Below, one piece after another: positions 1 to 8,578 of a stretch of DNA of 64,000 nt. Below the pieces are notes generated by a model. The model ran no database searches. It was not told where the DNA came from and saw nothing but the letters and a program-made list of their open reading frames with translations. Source of the DNA: Mycolicibacterium aurum (GTDB lineage Bacteria > Actinomycetota > Actinomycetes > Mycobacteriales > Mycobacteriaceae); assembly GCF_900637195.1 (NCBI RefSeq), contig NZ_LR134356.1:4588001-4652000 (forward strand). Reading direction: 5' to 3'. How positions within the stretch are numbered: the first letter of the stretch is position 1; each line of letters begins with the position of its first letter. Position numbers and translations under genes: made by a program.

Positions 1-21
1 CGCAATACACCGCTGGCCCCG

Positions 22-786
22 ATGATCGGGCCGGACGCGGTCGCGTCGCGCGCTGCCGTGCGCTCCCCCAAGACCGCCGAGCTGGTCGCAGGCACGCTGC
101 GCCGGATGGTCGTCGAAGGGCAGCTGCAGGACGGCGACTTCCTGCCCAACGAGGCGGAGCTGATGGCGCACTTCGGCGTGAGCCGCCCGACGCTGCGGGA
201 AGCCGTCCGGGTACTGGAGTCCGAGCGTCTGGTGGAAGTGCGCCGAGGATCGCGCACCGGTGCTCGGGTCCGGGTGCCCGGCCCCGAGGTGGTGGCCCGG
301 CCGGCAGGGCTGCTGCTGGAACTGTCGGGCGCGACGATCGCCGATCTGCTGACCGCGAAGTCGGGCATCGAGCCGATGGCCGCGCGCCTGCTCGCCGAGT
401 CCGGTACGGCCGCGGCGTTCGACGAGCTCGAGCAGATGCTCGAAGTTCTCGTCGCCGACGGTCATCAGTCGGCGCGGCTCGCCGAGGCCACGGGTGCCTT
501 TCATTTGCGCGTGGTGCAGCTGTCGGGCAATGCCACGCTGGCCATCGTCGCTGGGATGCTGCACGAGATCACGGTCAGGCACACGGCTTTCGTGTTCAAA
601 GAACGTCGCCCGGTCTCGAAGGCCGACTACGAGAAGCTGATGCGGTCGTATCGCAAGCTCATGCAGTTCCTGCGCGCGGGTGACGCCCCGGGCGCCGAGG
701 CGCACTGGCGCAAACACCTCGATACGTCACGGGAGTTGCTGCTGACGGGCCTGGAGAGTGTGCCCGTCCGCGACGTGATGGGCTGA
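22..786 (+). CDS. GntR-family transcriptional regulator (FadR/FCD type)
   Basis: A 254-aa regulator. Residues about 17-85 form a GntR winged helix, with the recognition region FGVSRPTLREAVRVLE and a wing rich in Arg. The rest is an all-helical FCD ligand domain with His residues in FHLRVVQLSGN and in the C-terminal AHWRKHL, the usual metal or carboxylate ligands of this fold. FCD regulators usually sense carboxylic acids and control neighbouring catabolic genes, but no target is visible here because the gene opens the window and converges on the DUF3556 gene. The frame stays open to the window edge, so the true start could lie upstream of the first ATG. Family assignment is firm; the ligand is unknown. 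Confidence 0.9.
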   Translation: MIGPDAVASRAAVRSPKTAELVAGTLRRMVVEGQLQDGDFLPNEAELMAHFGVSRPTLREAVRVLESERLVEVRRGSRTGARVRVPGPEVVARPAGLLLELSGATIADLLTAKSGIEPMAARLLAESGTAAAFDELEQMLEVLVADGHQSARLAEATGAFHLRVVQLSGNATLAIVAGMLHEITVRHTAFVFKERRPVSKADYEKLMRSYRKLMQFLRAGDAPGAEAHWRKHLDTSRELLLTGLESVPVRDVMG

Positions 787-795
787 GGGTCAGCC
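781..795 (+). terminator. Small hairpin containing the GntR stop codon
   Basis: Arms GGCTGA and TCAGCC are separated by GGG, and the TGA stop lies in the left arm. Flanking GAT and ATC could add three pairs around a bulged G. A second, looser inverted repeat (GCGGCGAAA at 820-828 and TTTCGCCGC at 876-884) lies in the same convergent gap. There is no T tract, so a terminator role is inferred. Confidence 0.3.
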
Positions 796-912
796 ATCGC
801 GCGGCGGATGACGGCTACCGCGGCGAAATCCACCTTGTGCAGCGGACGTTCGGGTAGGCGTCTGCAGAATGCGACTTTCGCCGCCGCATTCCACCCGCGA
901 TGACGGGAAAGC

Positions 913-2655
913 TCAGGGCGCGTCGGCGCCGCCCTTGCTCCACGTCACCTGCACCGGCACCGTGTCGTCCCACGGTTGGCGCGTGACCATGTCGGCGACC
1001 ATTACGTAACCGCGTTCGAACTCGCCTGTGGCGGCATCGACGAGGCGGTACTCCTGGCGCTGCTTGTGGATCGGCTGCGCGTCGAGCAACAGCACCCGCA
1101 CCTCGCCCGGCTCGAAGTGGCACCGCTTCTGCAGGGCGGCGATCAACTGCTCGTTGTGCATGTGGCCGTCGCCGAAGTTCCATCCGATCGCGGTGCTGCA
1201 GATCCGCTCACCGTCGGTCAGCACATAGTCGTCCTCGTTGTATCCGGCCATGGTCCGGTGCGCCAACGTGAACATCGCCCGGCCGTGGGTGTTGAACGAC
1301 CGGAATGCGTACCCCATGTACTGGTACATCTCGGCAGTTTCCTTGCTGCCGTAGAACTTCTCCATCTGTGCGGCCGGCATCGCAGCGATCGCGACGATGC
1401 CCGTGCTGATCTTCTCCGCCGCCGACGGTTTCACACACCACAGCGAGGTATCCCAGTTGCCGGCGTAATACCGCATCCCGGGCAGGAAGGAGACCTTGCG
1501 CGGAAACAGGTTTCCGACCACCACCGTGCCCGCGACGACGGCGAACAGCACAATGGGCCAGGGACTCTGCAGATCCCCGAGGCCCACTCCGGCATTGCCG
1601 ACGAACAGCGCGAGAACGCTGAACATCATGAAGACGTTCCATTCCAGCGGCACGCCCATCGGGATCGCCGACAGGATGCCGAAGTGGAAGCAGATCATCA
1701 CGAACGCGGCGACGGCCGTCACCCACCCGCCGTGGGAGAAGAACAGCACCAGCGGCACGAGCATCTCGATCGCGGTGCTGAAGTGGGCCAGCACCCGCGA
1801 CGCCCGACCGGGACGCAGATCATCGGGGAAGTGCTCGAAGAACTTTCGCTTGATCCACTTAGGGCGCATCACCGGGTTGTTGCTCATCATCGTCGAGATG
1901 ACGAACGGGAAGTGCTTGTTCAGCTTCGACGTGGCCGCGCCGATCCAGATCACCAGACACACCAGCTTGGCGGCGATGATGATGTCCGCCCCGCTGAACA
2001 GGAAGCACACCGCCAGCGAGCCGTACACCTCGCCTCGGGCAGCCAGGAACAGCACCTTGTCCCGCAGACCGGCGACAGCCAACAACACCACGATCGCCAC
2101 GGTCTGCCACACCGGCAGCACGCCGACCTCGGAGCCGATCTCCGGAATAGGGCCGGTGCCATCCGAGAACAGAGCGATGAGGAGAACCACCAGCAGGGCG
2201 CCGTAGAGCGCGACGTCCAGCGGCGTTCGCGAGTCCCCCCTCGTCAGCGGAACGCGGTCGGGCCATGGCGGCAACCGAATGGTCTTGGGCCGCAACCAGT
2301 ACAGCACCGAGCCCATCGGCGGGAAGAAGCGGTTGTTCAGCGGTCCGAACCCGCAGCCGAGCCCGACGATCTCGAACAGCATCGTGTAGAGGACGACTTT
2401 CTGGTACACGATCGGTTCGTGGTACCAGGCCGCCACGTTCGTGAAGCCGTCGATCCCGGCCGTGCTCAGCACGATGAGCCACGCCACCAGGGCGTACAGG
2501 AGGATCTTCACCACGTAGAAGAGGTGCATGACCACCGGCGTGCCGAAGCCGACCTCGGCCCAATGCCGGGCCATGGGGATGATCCGTTCGGCCCGGGTGC
2601 CCTTGCTCCATTCGGCGTAGTCGACGACGGGCGCGTCCTGCTTGAGAAAACCCAT
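913..2655 (-). CDS. DUF3556 multi-pass membrane protein
   Basis: A 580-aa protein beginning MGFLKQDAPVVDY, which I recognise as the actinobacterial DUF3556 family. It has roughly nine or ten hydrophobic segments over residues 40-400, then a soluble C-terminal region (about 400-580) containing GWNFGDGHMHNEQL. The family has no settled biochemical function. A KstR-type operator begins 12 bp before the ATG, suggesting a role in sterol or steroid uptake or catabolism. DoxX lies upstream on the same strand, 121 bp away, so this gene probably has its own promoter. Start: this ATG is directly preceded by the operator, and no better start exists upstream. Function is unknown. Confidence 0.85.
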   Translation of the reverse strand: MGFLKQDAPVVDYAEWSKGTRAERIIPMARHWAEVGFGTPVVMHLFYVVKILLYALVAWLIVLSTAGIDGFTNVAAWYHEPIVYQKVVLYTMLFEIVGLGCGFGPLNNRFFPPMGSVLYWLRPKTIRLPPWPDRVPLTRGDSRTPLDVALYGALLVVLLIALFSDGTGPIPEIGSEVGVLPVWQTVAIVVLLAVAGLRDKVLFLAARGEVYGSLAVCFLFSGADIIIAAKLVCLVIWIGAATSKLNKHFPFVISTMMSNNPVMRPKWIKRKFFEHFPDDLRPGRASRVLAHFSTAIEMLVPLVLFFSHGGWVTAVAAFVMICFHFGILSAIPMGVPLEWNVFMMFSVLALFVGNAGVGLGDLQSPWPIVLFAVVAGTVVVGNLFPRKVSFLPGMRYYAGNWDTSLWCVKPSAAEKISTGIVAIAAMPAAQMEKFYGSKETAEMYQYMGYAFRSFNTHGRAMFTLAHRTMAGYNEDDYVLTDGERICSTAIGWNFGDGHMHNEQLIAALQKRCHFEPGEVRVLLLDAQPIHKQRQEYRLVDAATGEFERGYVMVADMVTRQPWDDTVPVQVTWSKGGADAP

Positions 2656-2666
2656 GCCGGTCAGAC

Positions 2667-2680
2667 TAGAACGTGTTCCA
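2667..2680. promoter_or_regulatory. Putative KstR operator upstream of the DUF3556 gene
   Basis: The sequence TAGAACGTGTTCCA fits the mycobacterial KstR consensus TNNAACNNGTTNNA at every fixed position. It lies 12 bp before the DUF3556 start. A 13-bp inverted repeat, CCAGTT-C-AACTGG, partly overlaps its right end (2678-2690). Binding is inferred from the match alone. Confidence 0.7.
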
Positions 2681-2776
2681 GTTCAACTGGCGCGAACAGA
2701 CACGAAATCGCATGATTTCGGCCCGAGCGTGCGAGTTTGCGTCTGCTCGCGGGCAGTGCCCCCGCCCGCGGAGCCG

Positions 2777-3298
2777 CTACGCCCCCGTCTTGGCCGGTGG
2801 GCGGTAGAAGATCACCAGCTGGCCGATGCCGCCGGCCAGTCCCAGCACCAACGCGATCAGCAGACCCCACCAGCCGTGCAGGTAGTCGTAGACGCCGCTG
2901 CCGGAGAACAGCAGGTGGTCGAGGCTGAGCCGGCCCGCACCGATGGTCGCGATGCCCACGGCCGACGCCGCCAGCACCAGGTTGTACTCGTACCCCTCCT
3001 TGACGATGAAGAAGCCGTTGTCCTTGTGCACGGTCCACGCCGCCACGAACATCAGCGCGACGAAGCCGGCGGCCGGAACGGGGGTGAGCAGACCGACGGC
3101 CAGGCCCAGCCCGGCAGCCATCTCGGTGGTCGCCGCGACCCGGGCGTGGAACATGCCGGGCTTCATCCCCATGCTGTCGAACCAGCCGGCGGTTCCCGCC
3201 AGCCCGCCCTTGCCGAAGAACTTGTTGTAACCGTGGGCGGCCATGGTCAGGCCGAGCACCACACGCAGGATCAGGACTCCGACGTCGTAGGCAGTCAT
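2777..3298 (-). CDS. DoxX family membrane protein
   Basis: A 173-aa protein with four predicted membrane helices and the family's N-terminal pattern LRVVLGLTMAAHGYNKFFG. DoxX proteins are small inner-membrane proteins. In mycobacteria one member works with superoxide dismutase and a thiosulfate sulfurtransferase in redox defence, but neither partner is adjacent here. The ATG start leaves a 95-bp gap to the downstream lipoprotein gene. The upstream region has a lone KstR-like half site (TTAGAAC, 3309-3315) with no second half. The exact role is not known. Confidence 0.85.
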   Translation of the reverse strand: MTAYDVGVLILRVVLGLTMAAHGYNKFFGKGGLAGTAGWFDSMGMKPGMFHARVAATTEMAAGLGLAVGLLTPVPAAGFVALMFVAAWTVHKDNGFFIVKEGYEYNLVLAASAVGIATIGAGRLSLDHLLFSGSGVYDYLHGWWGLLIALVLGLAGGIGQLVIFYRPPAKTGA

Positions 3299-3393
3299 GT
3301 AACAGAACTTAGAACATCTGTCACGTCACCGCTCACCCCCCTCTCACGCTCGGGCATGGCTCCGCGAGGCGCGGACTCATGAGTCCTGGCTGA

Positions 3394-4305
3394 TCAGGCC
3401 GGACCGCAGCCGGCGAACTGGTCCTCCAGCCGCTCTTTGAGCTGGGCGAATCCCGACACCGGCGGCGGTGCGAACTCTGCGGGCGCACAGGCGGTGAAAC
3501 TCGCGACCTCGGCGGGCGCGTCGCCCGTCATCCGCCATTCCACGGTGACCGGATGAGCCCTGGTCGGCGCCACCGCGGCGACGACCGCGAGCGCGTTCCC
3601 GTAGGCCTCGTCTGGCGCGCCCAGGTCAACAGTCAGGCCACTGATTGCTGCGGCGAGGACGTCGACCTGAAAGACGATGACGGGCAACCGGTCCCGCTGA
3701 CCGACGATCATGTCCATCTGGGCGTGGGTCAACGGCAGCGCGACGTTCCAGCCGCTCCGTTCCCGATAGGCGCCCGACCTGACGTAGACGACTCCGTCGG
3801 CGGGTGTGGGTACGACGGTGGACAGGCCACCCAGCGCAGCCCGCAGATCTGCGTCGGGCTCGGGTGAGTCCCAGATCTCCAGGTTCGGCGGCCCGCCCAC
3901 CTGCAGCCACTCGATCGTCCCGGCGCCGCTGCGGACCCGCAGGCCGCGTAGCAGTTGTGCGACGGTGACGATGTACTCCGGCGATTTGCCTGCGCTGTAT
4001 TCGATGCCGGCCCGGTCGGCGACGGTGATCGTCGTCTTCTGGCGGTGGTCGCTGAACTGGGTGCCGACCAGTTCCTCGACGCGGTGCGCGGCCGCGCCGA
4101 TCTCGGGTTCTGTCGCCCGCGTCATGTCCAGGTCGATGCTGAGGTTGGCACCGTTCTCGAAGTCGTTGATGTAGGCGACATTCATCGCCGCCACGCCGGG
4201 CATGCCCTGCAGCTCGACCCTGATCCGGTCGGCGTCCGCACTGCGGTCGGGCGTGCAGCCGACGATGGTGATCGCGACCATGACCATCGCAGCAATCCGA
4301 CGCAT
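3394..4305 (-). CDS. Putative lipoprotein of unknown function
   Basis: A 303-aa protein starting MRRIAAMVMVAITIVGC, with a short positive n-region, a hydrophobic core and the lipobox IVGC, so it is probably lipidated and exported. I chose the ATG giving this signal peptide; an in-frame ATG five codons upstream (4320) is also possible. The open frame continues well upstream but only as a shadow of the oxygenase gene. The mature part is soluble, with alternating strands and helices, and ends in Cys (FAGCGPA). I do not recognise a domain. It is codirectional with the oxygenase, 73 bp downstream of it, and may be cotranscribed. Confidence 0.7.
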   Translation of the reverse strand: MRRIAAMVMVAITIVGCTPDRSADADRIRVELQGMPGVAAMNVAYINDFENGANLSIDLDMTRATEPEIGAAAHRVEELVGTQFSDHRQKTTITVADRAGIEYSAGKSPEYIVTVAQLLRGLRVRSGAGTIEWLQVGGPPNLEIWDSPEPDADLRAALGGLSTVVPTPADGVVYVRSGAYRERSGWNVALPLTHAQMDMIVGQRDRLPVIVFQVDVLAAAISGLTVDLGAPDEAYGNALAVVAAVAPTRAHPVTVEWRMTGDAPAEVASFTACAPAEFAPPPVSGFAQLKERLEDQFAGCGPA

Positions 4306-4378
4306 CTGCCCACACCACATATCGGCAAGTCTCACCCTGCGGCGTGGCGACCGCTTGAGTAGGTCTACCCAGAACGGG

Positions 4379-5833
4379 TCATGCAGCAGGAACCCAGTTT
4401 CCGTGGAAACCAGCTGGGACCCGGTGCGGCAGGGCGACGGCCGCGACGTCCTCGAGCGTGGCCGCATCGAGGATGGCCAGCGCACTGCGGTCGTTCGCCC
4501 GGTCGTACACGTAGCCCATGAGCACGCCGTCGTCTTCGGCGGCGTCCGGCGACGACGGGTGGAAGACGAACTCCCCCAGCGACTTTCCCACCCCGAAGGA
4601 ACGCGTGACGTTGCCGCCGCCGACGAAGTCGTGCTTGAGCAGGCAGTCGCCGGAGGCGCCGCCGGAGATGCCGTCGACGAAGTGCGGCGCGTAGCCGTAC
4701 CGATGGCGCTTGCCCACCAGTCGTTCGTCGACCCGCGGGAACTCCTGGGCACGATCGTCGATGCGCGACTCCCGCACCTTGCCTGCCGCCAGATCGACCG
4801 TCCACCGCTCCAGCGTCGGCGGGCCTTCGTCCGGCCCGCGCAGATCGGTGGCGAACATCTTCGGGTGCCGGACCACGTCGAGGACGACAGTGTCGTCGGT
4901 CGGCGAATCGTAGGCGTTCATCGGATGGAAGACGTAGCACGGCTCGACCTCGAACCAGCGGACGTCGGCGTTGCCACCCTCGCGGGGCATGACGCCGACC
5001 CGGGCAGGGTAACGCGGATTCCACGAGTAGGGGAAGTTGTACTCGGCTGTCGTCGACTTCGGGCTGCGCGCTGCGATCGGGTCGGGGATACGCACGCGAC
5101 CGATCAACGCGGACAACAGAAGTCGGGCCGGCAGCTGCAGAGCACGCGGAACAGACATCGCGACCGCCCGGCGCGGGTCGAACGTGACGGGCAGGTCGTA
5201 GAACACCACGTGCCGTTCGGTCAGCGAGAAGTCGTGCATCATCGGAGCGCCGCCGACCTCGACGTCCACGGTGCGCCGGGCACGGCCGTCGGTGCCGATC
5301 ACCGAGTACTGCACGGTGTTTCCGCGCATCATGCTGTAGGAGACGGCGTGCAGTTCACCGGTGTCCGGATCCCGCTTGGGGTGGGCGGTGTATCCCCCGG
5401 TCAGCGTTCCGTCGAAATCGCACACTCCGACCGTGTCGAGTTCGTCGGTCAGCTCGTAATTGGCCGCGCCCCCTTCGATGATCGCCAGAATCCTTCCCGC
5501 GTGCGCGATCACGTTGGTGTTGGCCGCGACCGAGGACACTCCGGCATTGCGCTGCGGCTCCGGCTCGCCCAGCAGCCGCGCCGCCTGCGGCCCGCGGACC
5601 CAGCGGTTGCGGTACCACTCGGCGCGGCCGTCACGGATCCGCATGCCGTGCACCATGCCGTCACCGAGGAACCAGTGATAGAGCTCGGGATCGATCTCGC
5701 CGATCGGGTTGGGTCCGTTGCGCAGATAGCGCCCGTCCAGATAGTCCGGGATCCGCCCCGTCACCGCGAGGTCGGTCAGCGTGTACTCCTGGGATATCGG
5801 CGCCAGAGCGCCCTCCAGATACTTGTTCGCCAT
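4379..5833 (-). CDS. Carotenoid cleavage oxygenase (RPE65 / 9-cis-epoxycarotenoid dioxygenase family)
   Basis: A 484-aa protein of the seven-bladed propeller family that cleaves carotenoid or stilbene-like double bonds with non-haem iron. The four expected iron-binding His sit in conserved contexts: TAHPKRD, MMHDFSLT, YVFHPMNAYD and the C-terminal GFHGNW. The N-terminus carries the family signature RYLRNGPNP. The start ATG at 5833 is preceded by GGAGG (5841-5845, complement); the frame upstream is only spurious extension. The gene diverges from a TetR regulator, and one of two matching palindromes overlaps its putative -10. Substrate unknown; apocarotenoid or lignin-type stilbene cleavage are both possible. 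Confidence 0.9.
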   Translation of the reverse strand: MANKYLEGALAPISQEYTLTDLAVTGRIPDYLDGRYLRNGPNPIGEIDPELYHWFLGDGMVHGMRIRDGRAEWYRNRWVRGPQAARLLGEPEPQRNAGVSSVAANTNVIAHAGRILAIIEGGAANYELTDELDTVGVCDFDGTLTGGYTAHPKRDPDTGELHAVSYSMMRGNTVQYSVIGTDGRARRTVDVEVGGAPMMHDFSLTERHVVFYDLPVTFDPRRAVAMSVPRALQLPARLLLSALIGRVRIPDPIAARSPKSTTAEYNFPYSWNPRYPARVGVMPREGGNADVRWFEVEPCYVFHPMNAYDSPTDDTVVLDVVRHPKMFATDLRGPDEGPPTLERWTVDLAAGKVRESRIDDRAQEFPRVDERLVGKRHRYGYAPHFVDGISGGASGDCLLKHDFVGGGNVTRSFGVGKSLGEFVFHPSSPDAAEDDGVLMGYVYDRANDRSALAILDAATLEDVAAVALPHRVPAGFHGNWVPAA

Positions 5834-5846
5834 CGCCGAACCTCCG

Positions 5847-5887
5847 TATAACAGCGTTATAAGCACGTCTTGTATAACACCGTTATG
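5847..5887. promoter_or_regulatory. Twin TetR operators between oxygenase and tetR
   Basis: Two copies of one palindrome: TATAAC-AGC-GTTATA (5847-5861, perfect) and TATAAC-ACC-GTTATG (5873-5887, one end mismatch), with centres 26 bp apart. Each TATAAC could double as the -10 box for the oxygenase or for tetR. The right copy ends 5 bp before the tetR ATG. Autorepression plus repression of the oxygenase is the simplest reading. Confidence 0.7.
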
Positions 5888-5892
5888 GCACC

Positions 5893-6573
5893 ATGGCAAC
5901 GATGCGTGCAGAACCGGAGGCCGTGCGGGACAGACTTGTCGCGGCCGGGGTGCAGATGATGGAACGCGACGGGCTTGCCGCACTGAGCGCGCGCAGCGTC
6001 GCCGCCGCGGCGGGGACGTCGACGATGGCCCTCTACACCCACTTCGGGGGTATGACCGAACTGCTGGACGCGATCGCCATCGAAGCGTTCGTCCGCTTCA
6101 CCCAGGCGCTGACCGAGGTCCCCCACACCGACGATCCCGTAGCCGACTTCTTCGCGATGGGCTTGGCCTACCATCGCTTCGCCCTCGCCAATCCCCAGCG
6201 ATACCAGGCGATGTTCGGTGCGGCGGTACCGGCCTCGCTCGCAAAGTTCCGCTCGGACATCACCGTCACGGGCACCGCGACCAACCGTGCCGAATGGGCG
6301 ACGTCGTTCGGGGCGCTGCACACCGCAGTGCGCCGGATGATGGCCGCGGGCCGGATTCGCGACGACGACGAGGTCGCCGTGGCAGGCCGGCTGTGGAGCA
6401 TCAACCACGGCGCGGTGATGCTGGAGATGGCGGGCTTCTTCGGCAACGAGGGCCACGGCCTCAGCCAGATCCTGGGGCCGCTGATCATCGACACCCTGGT
6501 GGGCATGGGCGACGACCGAGACGCGGCGGCGCAGTCGATGGAGAAGGTTGTCGCCAGCGTCGCCGCGGGCTAG
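5893..6573 (+). CDS. TetR-family regulator divergent from the carotenoid oxygenase
   Basis: A 226-aa TetR protein. Its N-terminal helix-turn-helix (about residues 10-58) contains LSARSVAAAAGTSTMALYTHFGG, and the C-terminal ligand domain is helical. The ATG lies just after one of two twin palindromes, so any leader is only a few bases. Divergence from the oxygenase and the shared operators suggest that it represses the oxygenase until an apocarotenoid or aromatic ligand binds; this is inference. It converges on the acyltransferase gene with an 18-bp gap. Confidence 0.9.
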   Translation: MATMRAEPEAVRDRLVAAGVQMMERDGLAALSARSVAAAAGTSTMALYTHFGGMTELLDAIAIEAFVRFTQALTEVPHTDDPVADFFAMGLAYHRFALANPQRYQAMFGAAVPASLAKFRSDITVTGTATNRAEWATSFGALHTAVRRMMAAGRIRDDDEVAVAGRLWSINHGAVMLEMAGFFGNEGHGLSQILGPLIIDTLVGMGDDRDAAAQSMEKVVASVAAG

Positions 6574-6591
6574 GCGCACCGGCCCGGACAG

Positions 6592-7854
6592 CTAGCCCAG
6601 TTCCCATTCCAGACGCTCGATGTAGGCGTCGATGTCGCCGATCGCGGACTCGGCCGCGTGGACACTCACCGCGACGGTGTCACCGATGCCGTGCACGCCG
6701 TGCGTCAGACCCATCATCGGCGAGAGCCCCGGCAGGCCTGTGGTCAAGACGACGGGCGCTCCGCCGAACCGCAGGTCGCAGGCGCCGCGATTGACACTGG
6801 ACACCACCGTGTTGCCCGAGACCGTGGCCGCACGGGCGTCCGGATCGAATTTGCCGACGCCCCAACGAAGTACCGGAGCGGGAACGGCCGCGAGCGCTGC
6901 GCGTTCGGCCGGCATCGCCGCATGCCCGGACCGGCGGCGGCGCTGCTGCAGATCCGCGGCGATCGCGGACTCCCGCGGTCCGGCCGCCAGATCCGGGTAC
7001 AGCCCGACGGTGACGTTGCCGAAGTGGTTGTTGGCGGGTCGGGATCCTGAGTTCGCCATGGGCACTTCGGCGCCCAGTTGCGAGGGGTCGTCGCCCAGTG
7101 CGCGCAGGTGAGCAGCCAGCGCACCCGATATCGCGGAGAGCACGCCGACGGTGACCGTGGGCGCCCCGCGGGACCGGCGTCGTGGACGGACCACGACGCG
7201 CAGCTTCCGCGCACCGGCGGGTCGCGCGTTGGTGCGCAGCGGGGGCCGCGGAATAGACGGCGGCGGAACGAGTCCCGCGTCGGTATCGCGAACAAGCCGC
7301 CGATGCGCCCGTGCCGCACCGACCGCACGAGAGGCAAGCAACCCTGGATGTGACCGCACCGGCGTGACCCGCGGTAGTGGGCCGGACCGGCCCAAGAGGT
7401 GGGCCGCCATCGCGGAGGACCGGATGCCGTCGCCGAGTGCGTGGCTGATCTGCACGACCACCACGGTCGCGGCACCGGCACAGCCCGGTACGTCGTCGAC
7501 GGCGGGAAAGATGTGCAGCCGCCACGTCATCGCGCGGGCATCGAGCTGGTCGCCGACCAGTGCCGTCACCGCCGCCAACAGATCTGGCCACGCGGCACCG
7601 GCGTCGTCGTGCACAACGAACTGGTCCATACCGACCGGCCGCTGCTGCCAGACCGGATACGTCCAGAACGCGGCGTCATCGATGCGCAGTCTCAGATCGT
7701 CGCACTCCCGCGCCCTGTCCATCAGGGTGCCGACCACCCGATCCAGGTCGGCAGTCGCACCGTCGAACGCGTACAGCAGGAATTGGTCGCTGGGGACCGC
7801 CGCCGACATCCAGTACATCTGGGCGTCGACCGCTGCGAGCCGCCGCGGCACCAT
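6592..7854 (-). CDS. WS/DGAT-like acyltransferase (condensation-domain fold)
   Basis: A 420-aa protein of the wax ester synthase/diacylglycerol acyltransferase superfamily. The usual HHxxxDG active-site motif reads SHALGDG: the second, catalytic His and the Asp-Gly remain, but the first His is Ser. The family's C-terminal NHFGNVTVGLYP element is also present. Homologues join acyl-CoA to fatty alcohols, diacylglycerol or other alcohols. The gene begins 22 bp after the second Mce-associated gene on the same strand, so it may be the last gene of the mce transcript. Bona fide triacylglycerol synthases are about 450-480 aa, so this is a divergent, slightly short member; the substrate is open. Confidence 0.75.
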   Translation of the reverse strand: MVPRRLAAVDAQMYWMSAAVPSDQFLLYAFDGATADLDRVVGTLMDRARECDDLRLRIDDAAFWTYPVWQQRPVGMDQFVVHDDAGAAWPDLLAAVTALVGDQLDARAMTWRLHIFPAVDDVPGCAGAATVVVVQISHALGDGIRSSAMAAHLLGRSGPLPRVTPVRSHPGLLASRAVGAARAHRRLVRDTDAGLVPPPSIPRPPLRTNARPAGARKLRVVVRPRRRSRGAPTVTVGVLSAISGALAAHLRALGDDPSQLGAEVPMANSGSRPANNHFGNVTVGLYPDLAAGPRESAIAADLQQRRRRSGHAAMPAERAALAAVPAPVLRWGVGKFDPDARAATVSGNTVVSSVNRGACDLRFGGAPVVLTTGLPGLSPMMGLTHGVHGIGDTVAVSVHAAESAIGDIDAYIERLEWELG

Positions 7855-7876
7855 GTGTCTCAGGCTCGGGCGGCTC

Positions 7877-8578
7877 TTACACCGGGTCGAACTTCGAGAT
7901 CAGCCAGCGGTCGCCGTGCTTCTCCAGCGTCACGCGCACGCTCGACGCGGTGTCGGTAGGCGCGTCTGGTCCCACCGTCACCGTCTGGTTCACGAAGAGG
8001 AGGACCACCGCCTCGTCGGGCGTCGCCGACACCGATGCCGCCGCGGGCACCGACGCGACCGCCGCGATCTGCTTCTCCCTGGCGCCGGGAATCACCACGT
8101 CGTTTGTCAACGATGTGTAGGAGTCCCGGAACTCGCCGGTCAGCAGATCCCGGGCCGCACCGAGCTGTTGCTCGACCTCGGCGGGCGTGTAGGACAGCAG
8201 CGCGATCGTGCCGTCGCGCGCGGCCTGCACCGAGGTGACGGCGGCCAGCTCGCTGTTGCGGACGGAGTTGTCCATCCACTTCAGATATCCGGCACCGGCC
8301 GCGAGGACCAGTGCCAGCGCGGGCAGCACGATGAACGCGATGACGCGCGACCACGCAATGCCGTCCTTGGCGGGGACCGCGGGCCGGTCGCCGGTCTCGG
8401 ACTCTTCGACGTCCGGATCGCCGATCTCGTCCTCGACGGCCACGTCGGCGTCGGCCTCGGTTTCGGTCCCGGTGTCGTCTTTGACGTCGTCCCTGGTGTC
8501 GTCCTTGGTGTCGTCGTCCTGCACGATCGCTGCTGCCTCGTCGTTTTTTGTGTCGTCGTCTCTCACGTCTTTGGTCAC
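7877..8578 (-). CDS. Mce-associated membrane protein (second copy)
   Basis: A 233-aa protein from a GTG that shares GTGA with the upstream stop; the open frame extends further but would overlap its neighbour by 73 bp. Residues about 1-75 are a very acidic cytoplasmic tail with repeated DDTKDD-like units. One membrane helix (VIAFIVLPALALVLAAGAGYL) and an exported NTF2/Mce-associated domain follow. Mas proteins are thought to stabilise Mce transport complexes at the membrane. It is the last assured gene of the mce operon, with the acyltransferase 22 bp further on. Confidence 0.85.
   Translation of the reverse strand: MTKDVRDDDTKNDEAAAIVQDDDTKDDTRDDVKDDTGTETEADADVAVEDEIGDPDVEESETGDRPAVPAKDGIAWSRVIAFIVLPALALVLAAGAGYLKWMDNSVRNSELAAVTSVQAARDGTIALLSYTPAEVEQQLGAARDLLTGEFRDSYTSLTNDVVIPGAREKQIAAVASVPAAASVSATPDEAVVLLFVNQTVTVGPDAPTDTASSVRVTLEKHGDRWLISKFDPV

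Noticed and set aside
976..2715. A 579-residue open frame antisense to the DUF3556 gene
   Set aside because: High-GC coding DNA leaves long open antisense frames. Its translation is His/Arg/Gln-rich with no recognisable domain, while the opposite strand encodes a clear membrane protein.
3309..3322. KstR-like element upstream of doxX
   Set aside because: Only the left half (TTAGAAC) is present; the required GTT in the right half is missing.
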